Shown here in pieces: positions 11,511 through 23,765 of a stretch of 64,000 nt of DNA. The DNA lies in contig CM070725.1 of NCBI GenBank assembly GCA_036346275.1, positions 1,441,001-1,505,000 of the forward strand, written 5' to 3'. This DNA is from Otatea glauca (lineage: Eukaryota > Streptophyta > Magnoliopsida > Poales > Poaceae). The notes under the pieces were generated by a model. That model saw only the letters and a list, made by a program, of their open reading frames with translations, ran no database searches and was not told the DNA's origin. The translations under genes and the position numbers were made by a program. The number at the start of each line of letters is the position of its first letter. The first letter of the stretch is position 1.

Positions 11511-14500
11511 AGAACAAGCTCAATTAATTAAGTAATATTGACCATCTCTAGTCTGAACCCTTAACATAGATTGGCTTATTAACGTGAAATGTTTCAGAAA
11601 TCAAATGGCTTTGATTTATACTTGAACAACTCTAAATGTACAACAAGGAAGGAAAACAAGAAAAGTGGCCTCCATGCTGTGATCTTCAAACTTGCACCTC
11701 CTGTTCAGTTCCATAATTAGCACTGAAAAAAAAACAATAAGAAACAAATCCATCGATCAAATCGAGCGGATATTGGAAATATATTATTAGTTTGTTGATA
11801 AGCGTGATTAAGTCCTGACCAAGTTAGTTGAGATCGATCAACTGGGGCGACATTGAATTAGTCACTAGCTAGCTTGCTACGATGCGCCAGCTGATCTCGA
11901 TCGTGTAAAGTAGTCATTATAAATACACGATTATATTATGGTAGTAGTATCCCTTCTACTTGTAGTAATTAACACTAGCGCGTGTGTCGTGTAGCACTGC
12001 ATCTGCAAATTAAGAAAGAACTGTGTTGCGTGTGTCCGTGTTTGTGTTTATGTTTGTGACGAGGAGAGGAGAGGAGAGGAGACAAGCTAGGTGACTGCTG
12101 CTTGTGCATGCCGACTAGAGGTAGCGTAGAGCTGAGACGTAATTAATAAATTGATTAATTTGCAATTGCATGCATAATTGATTTGCTCGTCTCAATTAAT
12201 CCTACCAGCAACAGCAAGCAAGAATCCTCTCGCATTTAATTATGCAATTCAGTTGCGTTGAAAAAAAAACGCATTCATGGATGAGCTTAATTAGCACATA
12301 TAGTACTAAACACTGAATTGACGTACGTTTCAAGAAATTAACAATTATGTTTCAGTGCATTGAGAATAATTTCGTGTTCACCTGATTACTTCTTGGACAG
12401 TAAAATAATCACGACAATTAATAACTTCCTCATAAAGAGTAAACAATTTGTTGTTTCAGATATGAACTGAGATGATATTTGCATATACAAAGGTTAGGTA
12501 GGTGGCAACCAAGTCCATGGCTGGTTTCTGTCCCATCTTTTCAGCTAAGTACAGTAGCTGGGTGGAGTGGATCGATGCCTGCACATATGATAGCTGCACC
12601 TGTCATTTGCATGAAAAATCCTCACCAAACTGAAACCTGTCAATCGATCTCAACCCCGTCTTTTTATGCATCTTCTGGCCGTGCACACATTCAAGATCGT
12701 TCATGTGCATTTCCCAGCAAGCAACTCCTAATCAACCTGATGGCCGATCGATGCCTCCCTTTCTGATGTGAATGTCATGACAAGATTTGACGAATGGGAG
12801 CAACATGATGAAAAAGGTGAAGTTAATCAAGTATTGTGTTGGTTAAGTTTCCTTCGTGTCAACTCTACACACACACATAGACACACCAAACCAGTACCAT
12901 GTTTTAAGATTCAGAAGTCTCTCAAAAACTTGATGACTAGCATGGTGTAACTTTTCATCCAAGAAGAACAAAAGAAAATTAATACGTATCTAGAAGTGGG
13001 AGAAATTACTACTAAATAAAAATAGGTAATTAACTTTGCAACTGAAAAATACATGAAAACTTACGGTCTTTTTCCAAACTAACGTTACAATTTGAAGAAG
13101 AGAGTCGCCAGCAATTAATCTAGAAAGAAGAGATCAAACCAGTTGCTAAATGACCTGCAATAAGGGGCACCAGTGGCGTAAGATGAGAAGAAAAGAAGGT
13201 TTCAACTTGATTTTCCAGGTTATTAAGAGGGTCACATCTCAAGGGTAGGTAATAGCCTTACCTCAAAAAAAGGGTAGGTAGTAGCCGGCTTGCGGAAGCA
13301 TTGCGCTAGTCTTGATTTCTTGCAGCGTTTGCATGCAGGGAAAGTTAACTTTGATAATTAGCTAGGATTAGAAATAAACCAAACCAATTGCTTACAAGGA
13401 TTTCTTAGCACAATGCACGTTGAGCACTCCCAGTTTGCAACTTCTATTGATCATAAATTCCTTGCTTATACGCATGACAAGAAAAATAAGTTTATCGTCG
13501 ATATTCTAGATATTCTATCTAGCAATCGGCATCGCAGTTCGCGGTTGTCAACTTATGTGTGATCTGAGATGTTCTCTCAGAAGCTAAGTCAGAATACTGA
13601 AGACGTTTCTTTCAGAAACCCGTGTGAGCTTGCAGTTTTGCAGTTCATGGTTCTTTTCTCTTTTCCTGCAACACATCTTGATCTCCACGGTCTCAAGAAT
13701 TGACATGCCAACTTCTCAACCTTTCACGGGGATCATGTGACCAATTTAGCCAAGAAAGAAAACAAAATACGCATTTCTTCCGATTCGCGACGTCATCGAG
13801 TTGGGTTTTCACCGATTTATGGGAGAGCTGACCTTAGCTTAACCGCGGCAACGTGTGCCACATGTGACAATGAATAGGCTAGAGATATATATGCTGACAG
13901 CTAGTGATCCAGCCGATCATTGAATAGCAAGTTCTAATTACCACTAGTAAACTTAACTACAAGTTGTTTGTTTGAATTGGAAGAAAGAAAAAAGAATAGT
14001 AGACAAGACTGCAACTGGTTTGTGGTTACTGTCTTCTAGATGTCCGAGAAACACACTGAAGACCAGTAGATTCCAGCGGAAGAGAACAAAAGGAAGATAG
14101 AGAATAGTAGACAGAAATGGATCACAAACTCTCATTTCCGGATTTGTGCTGTTGACAAATCGCAGCAATGGCGCCATCAGAAACAGTTCAGCAGGACCAG
14201 CAGCAAGGTACCAGGCATGACGAAATCTCTGAACAAATTGCACGAGAATGAATGTTCAGACATGTCCCTTTTTTTTAAAAAAAAATGATTTATTTCTGTT
14301 GACGATAGATATACAAGAGCATAAACACGTGGGAAGCTGCTGCTACTGATTTCTTTGGGATGAAGAAATTGATCAGTCTCGGTGTCTTTAAGACACCTTG
14401 CAAGGAAGTCCAGAGTATGATGAACGTTCAGAAGAAGCATTTCAACAGCGAGAAGCGTCCAGTCCAGTATACTCGGCAACGACAGTTATGCACAACACTT

Positions 14501-14920
14501 GTTCTGCCTTGGTGTTAACACGACCGATGCTTGTGCCGTATTTTCCGACTCCCAAAGGTCAGCTAAGTCTTTACTAATAAACTATATATAGTTCAGAAGG
14601 CGAAAACATGAAGCTAAGAGCTTGATGAATCTGGAGTTTGGATGTAAATTCACACGGTAAAAACATGACTTAAAGGTCGTGGTAGGGAACCTCTTCGAGT
14701 CATCATATTTTTCCTGTTCGTACGAATGAAATGAATATGTGATTTTCCAAATTGGCGAATCGAAATAAAGAAGCCCTTTTTGCTCGGTCTATCTAATCCT
14801 TTTGTATAATTGGAATTAATAAGGATATAATAGACGTCTCGTTTTATCCAGGAACAGGAACTGAACAAGCAGAGCAGGGAAACAGAAAACATTAATAGCT
14901 CTATGTCATGTAATGTGATT
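11511..14920. other. Gene-free stretch
   Basis: No domain, splice context or RNA gene was recognised in these 3.4 kb. Minor features are a GGAGA microsatellite at about 12,061-12,081 and several open frames below 108 codons without family resemblance. The last few hundred bases before 15,042 may include the 3' UTR of the SPF30-like gene. Confidence 0.5.
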
Positions 14921-15041
14921 TCTAGCTTCGACAGGTTAGAGCATAAAAAGTACAGATCTAGTACAAGCTCCACCGGGGCCAGTCCGGCAATAAGTGCCGG
15001 ATATGGCAGCGTTTGTCATACACGAGCTAACACCGATTGGT

Positions 15042-18000
15042 TTATTCCTCCTCGTCCGATCCGTTTGCAGAGCCGTCCTTGAGATGCAGGTGCTTCTCCC
15101 TCCTCACGAACTCGGTCAGGCCTTTCCCGCTCCCAGTGACACCAACCTTACCTCTGTGATCATCCGGTGACTTGAAGATGCTCTCCTTTTTGCGACCGGA
15201 AAAGAATCCCACCTGAAAGCAAACCACCAAAATTAACGGAAGGTAAGCGCCTATTCTATTGAATCAAAAGGAGGTAGCTTTCTATACTAATCGGTAGGCG
15301 CTATACTGCTGTGACCAAGAAAACCAGGGTTAGCAAGCTTTGTTGGGGATAGTTTTCGCCATTAAAATGTGGAAGTTTGGAGGATGTGCTGATAGTTTGA
15401 TATTTAGGTTTCACTGCCTTCTGGAGTAACTTCAAAGACGGGTGCCCTAGCCAAGTTAGAGGAGGGGGGGGGGGGGGCTAGTACCTTTTTAGCTTTCCCT
15501 TTGGTTGTTTGAAACTGCTGCCATGCATTCTGCCGCTTATTTTGTGCAAATTCTAGTTGCTCAAAGCGGGCTTTTGACTTGAAAGCATGGATCTTCTTAC
15601 GTTTCGCAGATTTCTGCAGATACAGAAGTCAGACAGAACACATGACCCCACAGATGTAGCTTAAATAAAAACTACAGGGCACACTATTTGCATGCATTGC
15701 ATGATCACAAGAATTCTGTATCTGAAAGTACAAACGAGAGTGCACTTGCTGCGTGAGGCTTGCATTACGTGAAGAACATATGACAGAGGGCCCCCTTTAA
15801 ACAAGACAAGGTGACTAGGTGAACACCACGAGACATAATATGGAAACTACATGAGACTTTGGGCCTGTTTATTTTTGCCGTGGATTCTTCAAAAGTTGAT
15901 TCTACATTGTAGCTGCAGAGAAGCTGATTCTGGATTTTGGGATGACATTTGGTGGGTAATTACTTGAAACTTTCGGTAACATTCTCGTATTTGTATTCCT
16001 TAGAATCCATAGAAGCACATATAAAGTGGATTGTGGATTCTAGTGCATATGAATGGGTTGGATTATAAGAATCAATTCCTAGAATCAGGCTGTTTGTTTT
16101 TTATTTAGCTTTTGGAGCCAGAATCCACAGCAAAAACAAACCTTTGTTTCGTTAAGGGCAAAAAAAAAGTCTATATATCGCCATCATAGCTGGAAGACCA
16201 CACGCTGAATGGTAGCACAAATTGGAGATATTCAACTTAACTTGCAGACGTAAATATATTGAAGAAAAGACTAATTCACTTACCACATCTTCAGGATCAT
16301 TTGGATCGATGCGAAGTTTGGTGGGTAAGCTACGCATCTGAAAGTCAGAAGTTGCTGCTTGTTCAATTTTCCTTTTTATTGCCATTTTGGTAGCTTCAGC
16401 TTCCTTTTCAGCTTCTCGTAAAGCATCAGCAGCTTCCTCCTCAAGTGGCCTGACATTAGCAGGGTCCACCTATATAAGGCAACAAAATTAACAGTTTGCA
16501 CACACAACAAACAGGAAATAAGTAAAAGGACTGGTATATAAATCAAAGCCACTGTTCTACTCATAACACTACATAATCACATTCCAGATTGAAGTTAGGA
16601 TATTATGAGTGGCAATTTGGCCCATAAAACAGAAGACACAGAAGCTAGCATAATGCAATGTGTCAATGGCAATTAAAAGTCAAGAAAATACACATATAAA
16701 AATGAACTCTTTTTTAGGACAACTAAATGGATCCTGAACAGGAAGAAATCTTACAGACGGAAAATAGAACAGGACGATAGATGCAGCTACAATAATGTCA
16801 CCAGAAAAACTTTTAGCTGCGGGAAAAGTCTGCAGAAGGAAAGTGTATGTGATGCATTGGTCGCAACTCAATCACTTCTGTACTAGGGAACCAGAAAAAC
16901 TTTTAGCTGCGGAAAAAGTCTGCAGATGGAAAGTGTATTTGATACATCGGTGGCGACTCATACTAGGGAAAAACATCATGGTGGCAATATATATCTGTTG
17001 TGTGACAACCACGAATATGCAAATTTGCAGCCTAATCACATTAGTACTATATGAAAATGTTTGCATATTTATAGTGAAGCTGTCAAAGATAGAGAATTAG
17101 ATGTAAACAAGTAGCATTCAACCATATGACCAAACATGAGCATACCTCTTCCTTGTTTCCCCAGCCCTCATAGCTTACATAATAGCCGTTTGGTGTCAGA
17201 GCTTCAATTGTTGCATTGTACCTAACAATTCAGCTAATCAAACATACTGTAAAGGAAAAATATACAATAAACACTTGCAACCAGACATACGTACATCAAA
17301 AGAAACTTACCACTCCCCATCTTCACTCCACACAGCTTGCACTTTAGTCCCAAGTGCAAACATTTCATGGGACCGTGAGAGATCATCCAGTGCCTAACAT
17401 CAGATGAAATATGTCAGTACAATGACACACTTAAGGAGATCACAAGTGCTCTTGCAATTTCTAGATGAGTAATCCAAACGTAAAAATTTCACATATTCTG
17501 CTAGTATGTGGAATAGTTGACATATAGTGTTGTCCTACACAGTTAGCAAAAGTAAAAGTTCAACATTGGTGCATTCAAAAAATGTAGAGAAATGTAATAA
17601 AGAACAAAACTACCTCTGACTGCACTCCGCTCGAATATTTTGGCGGTGATAGACCTGCATCATTCTGGGCACTCTCGCTTTGATTTGCAGTCGCCAAAAG
17701 CTCTTCAGTTAATGTAATAACCTGCAATTGTCGCGGAAAATTACATTCAGCACAATTAACAAAACCAACCTCCCAAAATCATTAAAATCTCGCCATATTT
17801 TGTGATTCAAACTTAGAACAGCAGCATGGACACCCAAAATCAGAAGGAGGTACTCTACCATGAGATGAGACACAAACCTGCAATCAATCAAGATAAGGGG
17901 TAATGGACAACTTTGAAGCCATGGAATTTTACATATAGTGTTCATTACTATTAATATGGTTGCTCAGACGGTTCCCTACCATTGTCATAATCAACATTCT

Positions 18001-20091
18001 CACCTTTCAAGGTTACAACAAAATCTAAATGCCCCAAAAATAAATCCACTGTTGCAAGCTGCCTTTTCATGCTACCTTGCTGGGCATGGCTCCTTGTAAC
18101 AAAGAAGAGAAAGGGATTGATAGCAATTGGCCCAAAAAACAAAGAACAAAGCAAGCATCCTTTTGTAGAAATCATTAACTCATACTAGCATCAGAGTAAC
18201 AGAAACGGCATCTGATAATTGGCTGCCCAACACAAGCACACAGCATCGTACAATAGAACATGCAGGATAACTCACCTCATGAAGCTCCTTTTCCATATCA
18301 AGATATTCAGAAATTCCAGCGTCATCCTTTTTCTCCTTGATAAGTATCCTAACCTGCAATATAAGGACGAAAGATTACCCACAGTGTACATTAATGGAAT
18401 TGCTCAAAAGATTCACAGCAAAGTGAATCAGGTGATGGGTAAAAATAAAAGGAAGTGTCACGAAAATGCAGTGAGAACAAGGTGAGGGTAGCGGTTGGTC
18501 TGTGTTCTGCACTAGCGCAAGCTCTACACTGATCAGTAATCTTTTCTTTTTTTAACCAAGTACACTGTTAGTGATCAGTGATCACAAATTTGCATCCTTG
18601 TAAGTTTTAGACAGACCAAAACAGGGCGCCATATAAGTTGCTAGAAGATGATCTGATCATTGGTCAACCCAACTCCCGAGAGTCAAAAGAATGAGATGGT
18701 TAAAAGTTAAAAAATAGAGTGATAATATTCCAATATTAAACATTGACTGCGACAACAAAGGCTCATGTTTAGAACACACGTCATCAAGTCTCAAAACTAA
18801 AACTCAACCATCATGTGCATTGTGCATACAGAGCAGCATGCTTTAATTGGTGAACCGATGAACTATTCAGTTTTCAGCACAAAGATATCATCTTCAACAA
18901 ATAAAAGCACTTGCACTTCTAACGCATCAGGTGGCCAATAAACATCAAAACATGTTCCTCAGCCAAGCAGCATTAATATAATCCACGAGAATTATTATAT
19001 ATTTTCGTGGCAATCAAATTACGTAATGTGTGTACTGGATGCCCCCGCGCGGTTCGTATCTCCAAAAGGGGAAAAAAAGATTACCAGAAAGCTCAACTGA
19101 ATCATACAAAATCCACTCAGAATTTTCTGCCTTTAGTTCAGACTAATTTAGTAGCCAAGTACCACCTCCACTCAAAGCAATTGATACAAGGAGGTTATAT
19201 ATGAATGATGTATCCAGTGTTTCTTTTTCTTTAATGAAAACAATCTCTTTTCACGGGAGAAAACGTGATACGAGCAGGTTATCCACCAACTCTCCGATTT
19301 TGTCGATTTTTTAGGTCCTCAACTTTTCACGTTTGCAGATTTTGGTCCTGGAACCGCTAAAAGGCGTTGGCCTCACCAAATACTCTACGAAGTAGGATAG
19401 CATGATATCGACGGCTGCTTGTTCTTTCTGTTTGTATGAAACTAACAATTCTGAAACTAGTTTTGATAAGTTTTAACCACCATGTTCTAGTGCGCAAAAC
19501 ACGAACAGATGCTACGCGCAGGTCATACAACAACGGTATGATCGAATCACAACTAACACTTGAAAAGATGCTCACCTGTAGGGATATATGCGTAGTAAAA
19601 TTGAACAAAATTTGAACTTTCGAACAGATTGCAGATATAACACAACAGGTGAAGCTAAGCACGAATCCACGAACTCCCCAAATGCAATAGCTGACACCCG
19701 TGCAAACAAAGTCTTTAAAACTTGGCTACACATACGCACTCAACGAAGAGGGGAAAGAAACTAACCCTGAATACGAATTAAAAAGTATAGAAACAAAACC
19801 CTAGAATTAGACACTCGAACAGCATCCAAAACCTAATCTCTGAAGAAGCAGCATCCAAAGCCCAGGAATTAAAGAGCACACGGCTGAGCCCGAATCCCCG
19901 CTGGGGTGAAAAAACGACCGCAAGAACGCACAACGCTTTGGAGGAGAAATATGGGGAGAAATCGCCAAAAAAAGAAAGGAGGGGATTGGACGCGAAACCG
20001 AGATGAGAGAGAGAGAGAGAGAGACCTCGCGGAGCTGTTCCTTGTAGGTGGAGAGATTGGAGGCGAGCTCCTCCACGCTCAGATCCTCCAT
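15042..20091 (-). CDS. SPF30: SPF30/SMNDC1-like splicing factor, Tudor domain, 8 exons, 298 aa
   Basis: This is a plant orthologue of survival-of-motor-neuron-related splicing factor 30, a nuclear protein needed for spliceosome assembly in animals. Its Tudor domain binds symmetric dimethylarginine on Sm proteins. The CDS exons are 20,026-20,091, 18,276-18,353, 17,614-17,721, 17,311-17,393, 17,146-17,221, 16,284-16,469, 15,485-15,613 and 15,042-15,212, all with GT-AG introns and one unbroken frame. The protein opens MEDLSVEELASNLSTYKEQL, an N-terminal helical segment. The Tudor core is at about residues 95-137, with ALGTKVQAVWSEDGEW joined to YNATIEALTPNGYYVSYEGW. A basic segment follows (KSAKRKKIHAFKSKARFEQL), then an acidic tail, SDEEE. 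The length fits the plant family. Two introns hold transposon or repeat insertions. The start is the first ATG in frame with the conserved N-terminus. Confidence 0.95.
15464..15477. repeat. 14-base G run beside an SPF30 splice donor
   Basis: On the transcribed strand this is a run of 14 C starting 8 bases into intron 7, just after the donor GTACTAG. Such runs vary in length by slippage and are hard to sequence, so the count may be inexact. Confidence 0.8.
15861..16142. mobile_element. hAT-like MITE in SPF30 intron 6
   Basis: The left end is GGGCCTGTTTATTTTTGCCG followed by TGGATTC. The right end reverse complement is GGTTTGTTTTTGCTGTGGAT followed by TC, giving terminal inverted repeats of about 25 bp with few mismatches. 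The interior carries internal inverted GATTCT and AGAATC words. GGGCCTGTTT ends are common in grass hAT-type MITEs. It lies wholly within the intron at 15,614-16,283. An 8-bp target duplication is not clear. Confidence 0.65.
16801..16974. repeat. 90-bp tandem duplication in SPF30 intron 5
   Basis: Two copies start with CCAGAAAAACTTTTAGCTGC at 16,801 and 16,891. Both contain AAAGTCTGCAGA and end near ACTAGGGAA. The second copy is slightly shorter, with a few substitutions. The duplication is intronic and non-coding. Confidence 0.85.
20005..20024. repeat. (GA)n microsatellite at SPF30 intron 1 donor
   Basis: This is about ten GA units on the plus strand, CT on the transcript. The repeat begins directly inside intron 1, so the donor reads GAG|GTCTCTCT, lacking the usual A or G at +3 and G at +5. 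Confidence 0.8.
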
Positions 20092-20718
20092 GGCGATGCT
20101 CTCGTCGCCTCGATTCGATCCGATTCGTCTCGTCGCCTCGATTCGACTTGCCCCTGCTCCCTTGTGTTTGATTAAAAAAAAACTATGGGGGGAAGGAAGA
20201 TAAGAAGGATACGACTACGAGCCCGAGTAGTTTTGCTCTTCCACGGGAGGAGCTTTCAAATTCAGCCCATTTCGCGTCGAGACGAGAGCCCACGTAGCTC
20301 TTTAGCCGATATGTTCGTTTTCTTCTTCATTTCAATACTCGAAAATCATCACGCAAATCGCAGGAACAAAAAGTCGGAATATTTGCATGATTTTAGGGAA
20401 TTGCACCAAGCACTTCTTGTCCCTGCTCACTGGCTCACTGCACTGGACAAGTAGGCAGCTCCGAATTGCGAGCAATGCACCTGATAAAATGCAAGATAAT
20501 GACGATGTTCTGACTGAAGATTTAATTCACAGGGTAAAAGATCTCTGTCGTGCCCATTTCACTATACTTGATCACAGAAGAAAGAAACAAACAGGCACTT
20601 CCTCAGCTACCTACATTATTCTGACTTTCTGACTGGCTTGTTTCAATTAATCCCGGTATTGATCTCCTTTTGCAACCTATGTGATGCCTACCCATTTCAT
20701 GTACATACAAACATACAG
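20092..20718. other. Intergenic region between MES11-like and SPF30-like genes
   Basis: This 627-bp gap separates the MES11-like stop from the SPF30-like ATG, both genes reading leftward. It must contain the MES11-like 3' UTR and the SPF30 promoter and 5' UTR. No clear TATA box next to the SPF30 start was seen. The DNA close to the ATG is GC- and TCG-rich. Confidence 0.6.
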
Positions 20719-23700
20719 TCATGATTTCTCGGTGCACTCTTCTTCTGTCTCTGCCTTGGCCGTGAACAGCCTCGCAGAAGCTTGGATTTGCGCGATCTCC
20801 AGCAAGATCTTGTTGAGGGATTGCGGCTTCGAGAAGAAGGGGCAGTGGTCGCAGCCCTTTATCTTGAAGATCCCGTCGGGCGGGTTCTCCCGGACCAGCT
20901 TCTCCTGGACATCAGGCGACAGCATATGATCATCCAGCGTCTGGATGAAGTAGCGGCGGACGGTGCCATAGTTTCCTGGGGTGAGGGAGAGCTTCTCCAT
21001 GATTGGGGCTAGAGGGATGGGCCTCATGGACACTGCGGCCAGTGCGATATCCTACAATACCATACACAAACTTGTTAGCTAGACCTAGTCCATCGAAAAT
21101 AGAAATTAGCATGAAAGTCGAGTACAATGTACCTTGGAAGGACTTTGGTTGAAATATAGCCCCTTGGTCTGCTGTTTGTCAAACATGAGCCCAGTAGGAG
21201 GTTTGTCCTTTCCATTTCCATAAAGTAAAAACTGTGATTCTTGCAAGAAAACATCCGCAGATGCAAGCTGAAAAATACGACTTAGCGTTTCTATTCAACA
21301 AGAACATACAAGTACACAGACACATGAAGGGAGTGCATACTTCCTCCGAGAACACGTCAAAGGGCCTCTGGCCATCCTTCACCATTGTGGCAGTAAGAAA
21401 CACAGCCTTTGAGATCTTTTTGGGGCAGTATTCTAAGGCATATGACACACTTGCACCTCCACAACTATGACCGACCAAAATAACCTGCATTAGTGCCGAC
21501 ATGAACACAACGCTTAAACACACAAATCCTTTCTTTTTTAAAAAAAAGAGAGTGGAAAATAGATGTAATACTCACCTTCTCATTCTCAGGAAGTTTATTC
21601 AGGTAATCGATTAATGGCTTGGAGTAATCTGCCAAAGTAGCTATGATGTTTGTATCAGTGTGGTCTATGCCAGAACCTGTGAGGTCTAAGGCAACAGGAT
21701 CAAGGCCAGCTTCCTCCAAGAGAGAGATGGTCTTGTACCAACACCAAGCACCAAATCCTTCTCCATGGACAAGGACAATTTTCTTAGTTTCTAAGTTCTC
21801 TAAGACAATTTGAACCTGAAATTATCATTCCAAAAGGAAAAACAGAGCGTGGAAACTTGTAATCCATTACAAAGAACATATAGGTACTACCAATGCAAAC
21901 TAGTCCAAAATTGCTGCAGGAAGTGTTGACAAGAAGAATAAATAAAATATTAAGGCAGTTGGGAATCACTTCTCCTAATGTATGGCAGGTCCTATCTCCT
22001 AAGATAAATCACTACAAGATAGCCCATGTGAAAGCACATACCATCATTAGCACTGAAAAACTTTTTTTTACAAGAACCACAAAACATATGCTTGCATGAG
22101 AAACCTATGCTTCTTAATTTGGATGTAGGCATGGCTAAGGACAAAGAGATAAAAAAATATGGTCCATTCCTTGTTCCTATATAGTTAGGACCAAATGTTT
22201 TTACCAATGACGCACAGTTAAGTTAATTGAGCACTGCTACTAGAATACAAGAAAATAGCAAAGTGCTATCAATTTCAATTGAGAGAGAGCAACATAAGAA
22301 ATGGGACAATGTTGTCAGCTAGTGAGGCCACGATTGAGGTCCTAGCATTGTCTTGTAGTCCTAAAGGCATATAACTTCCTCCATGGATACATACACCCCT
22401 GTCTTATGTACGAATCAACAGTTGTACACAAAGATGCCTTTTCGACATATAGTGGCATAGTTAATACTCCATATGTAAAATAATTCACAAGTTTGGAAAC
22501 GTAAAAAGTATATGAACATTATATGAGTTGATGATTTCAGAAACTGAACTCAAAAGCAACAGGTAACGGAGCTAATCATGAAACAACAGTGATCATGGCG
22601 CGAAACATCAATAAGCTTCACCATTGGCTGATTTACATCAGCAAATCTTTTTTCGATACTAGTCAAATGAGCAGCATGAAGCCAGCATGGAAAACCCATC
22701 TTCCATTCACTGTGCTATAATTACACCCGCAGAACTACTTCTAACATATATCAGAACCTCGATTGCCAACATTCATCTATATATAAACATGAACTCGCTG
22801 TTGATTAGGACTCAAAATCTACCTAACCAAGGAAACTATGAAGAAATGACTAAAATAAAGACATTTTTCAACAAACATAAAAGTACAGCATGTTGATGTA
22901 GGCAACACATTGAATTATCCCCATTCACAAGCAATCCAACACTAACAACCAATTCACAAGTCAATCAGCTAACCTAGAGCCGCCAGACATTAAACAATAT
23001 AGAGAATCAGGTAACTCCAGGCCAATGTTGCAGTCAAGTCATAGTCCAAATGCCAACTGACCATGCAAGAAACCTTCGCAATCCAGCGGTAGCATGCTGA
23101 TCATAAAAACAGAATGCTAACGACCAAACACCTTAAACAACAAAGATAGATGAGTAGATGCTAATGTGACAATCATCATGACCAAATGGCCAACTGATCC
23201 TGCAAGAATTCTCGCCAATTGAAAACTAAGGAGCTATACCTAAGCACACATTGCAACTGACCAGATTCAAGGATTCGCAAAATTTTCACAACTAAATACC
23301 AACACAAAATACACAACAGAATTGTACAATTACAGAGTAGCATTGACAATGAACTTGTTGATTCTAAGATTGTATTTTCTACGCAAGAACACATCCCAAG
23401 TTTTCAACAAGGGAGAATAGAAGCATATGAAGAGTGGAGCAGAAAGAGAGAGGTCGGAGCCTTACAGCCTTGGCATTCGTGACGGAGTCCGGGAGGTCGC
23501 CGCGGCGGCGGGAGCTGGTGGAGCCGGGACCGATGCGGCGGGACAGGGAGCCGCCGGCATCAATGCGGCGCGACATGGAGCCGCCGGCGTCGAGGTGCTG
23601 GTGGATGGCCATGGCCAGAGCCTGCCGGTGCAGGAGCTCCTCCTCCGCTGGCGTCAGCTTCGCCGCGCCAAGCGCCGACCGCGCGCTCCCCATCCGCTTG

Positions 23701-23765
23701 CTGCGCGACACCGCGGCCGCGCCACGGTGCTCCTTGTGCAGCATGCACGCGAACGCGTTGCCCAT
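20719..23765 (-). CDS. MES11: Methylesterase, MES11 type, alpha/beta hydrolase, 5 exons, 383 aa
   Basis: This is a plant MES-family alpha/beta hydrolase, which removes methyl esters from small hormones such as methyl-indoleacetate or methyl-jasmonate. The substrate of this member is not shown by sequence. Exons are 23,466-23,765, 21,576-21,815, 21,341-21,484, 21,133-21,267 and 20,719-21,051. All join in phase 0 with GT-AG introns. Residues 1-100 are an N-terminal extension starting MGNAFACM and rich in Ser and Arg. The hydrolase begins VLVHGEGFGAWCWYKT, the oxyanion-loop motif of the family. The nucleophile serine lies in LVGHSCGG, followed by the likely acid in TLDDHMLSPDVQ and histidine in IKGCDHCPFFSKPQ, so the triad looks complete. 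The long N-terminal extension matches the MES11-15 subgroup, predicted chloroplastic in Arabidopsis, but MGNAFAC also fits N-myristoylation. Confidence 0.93.
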
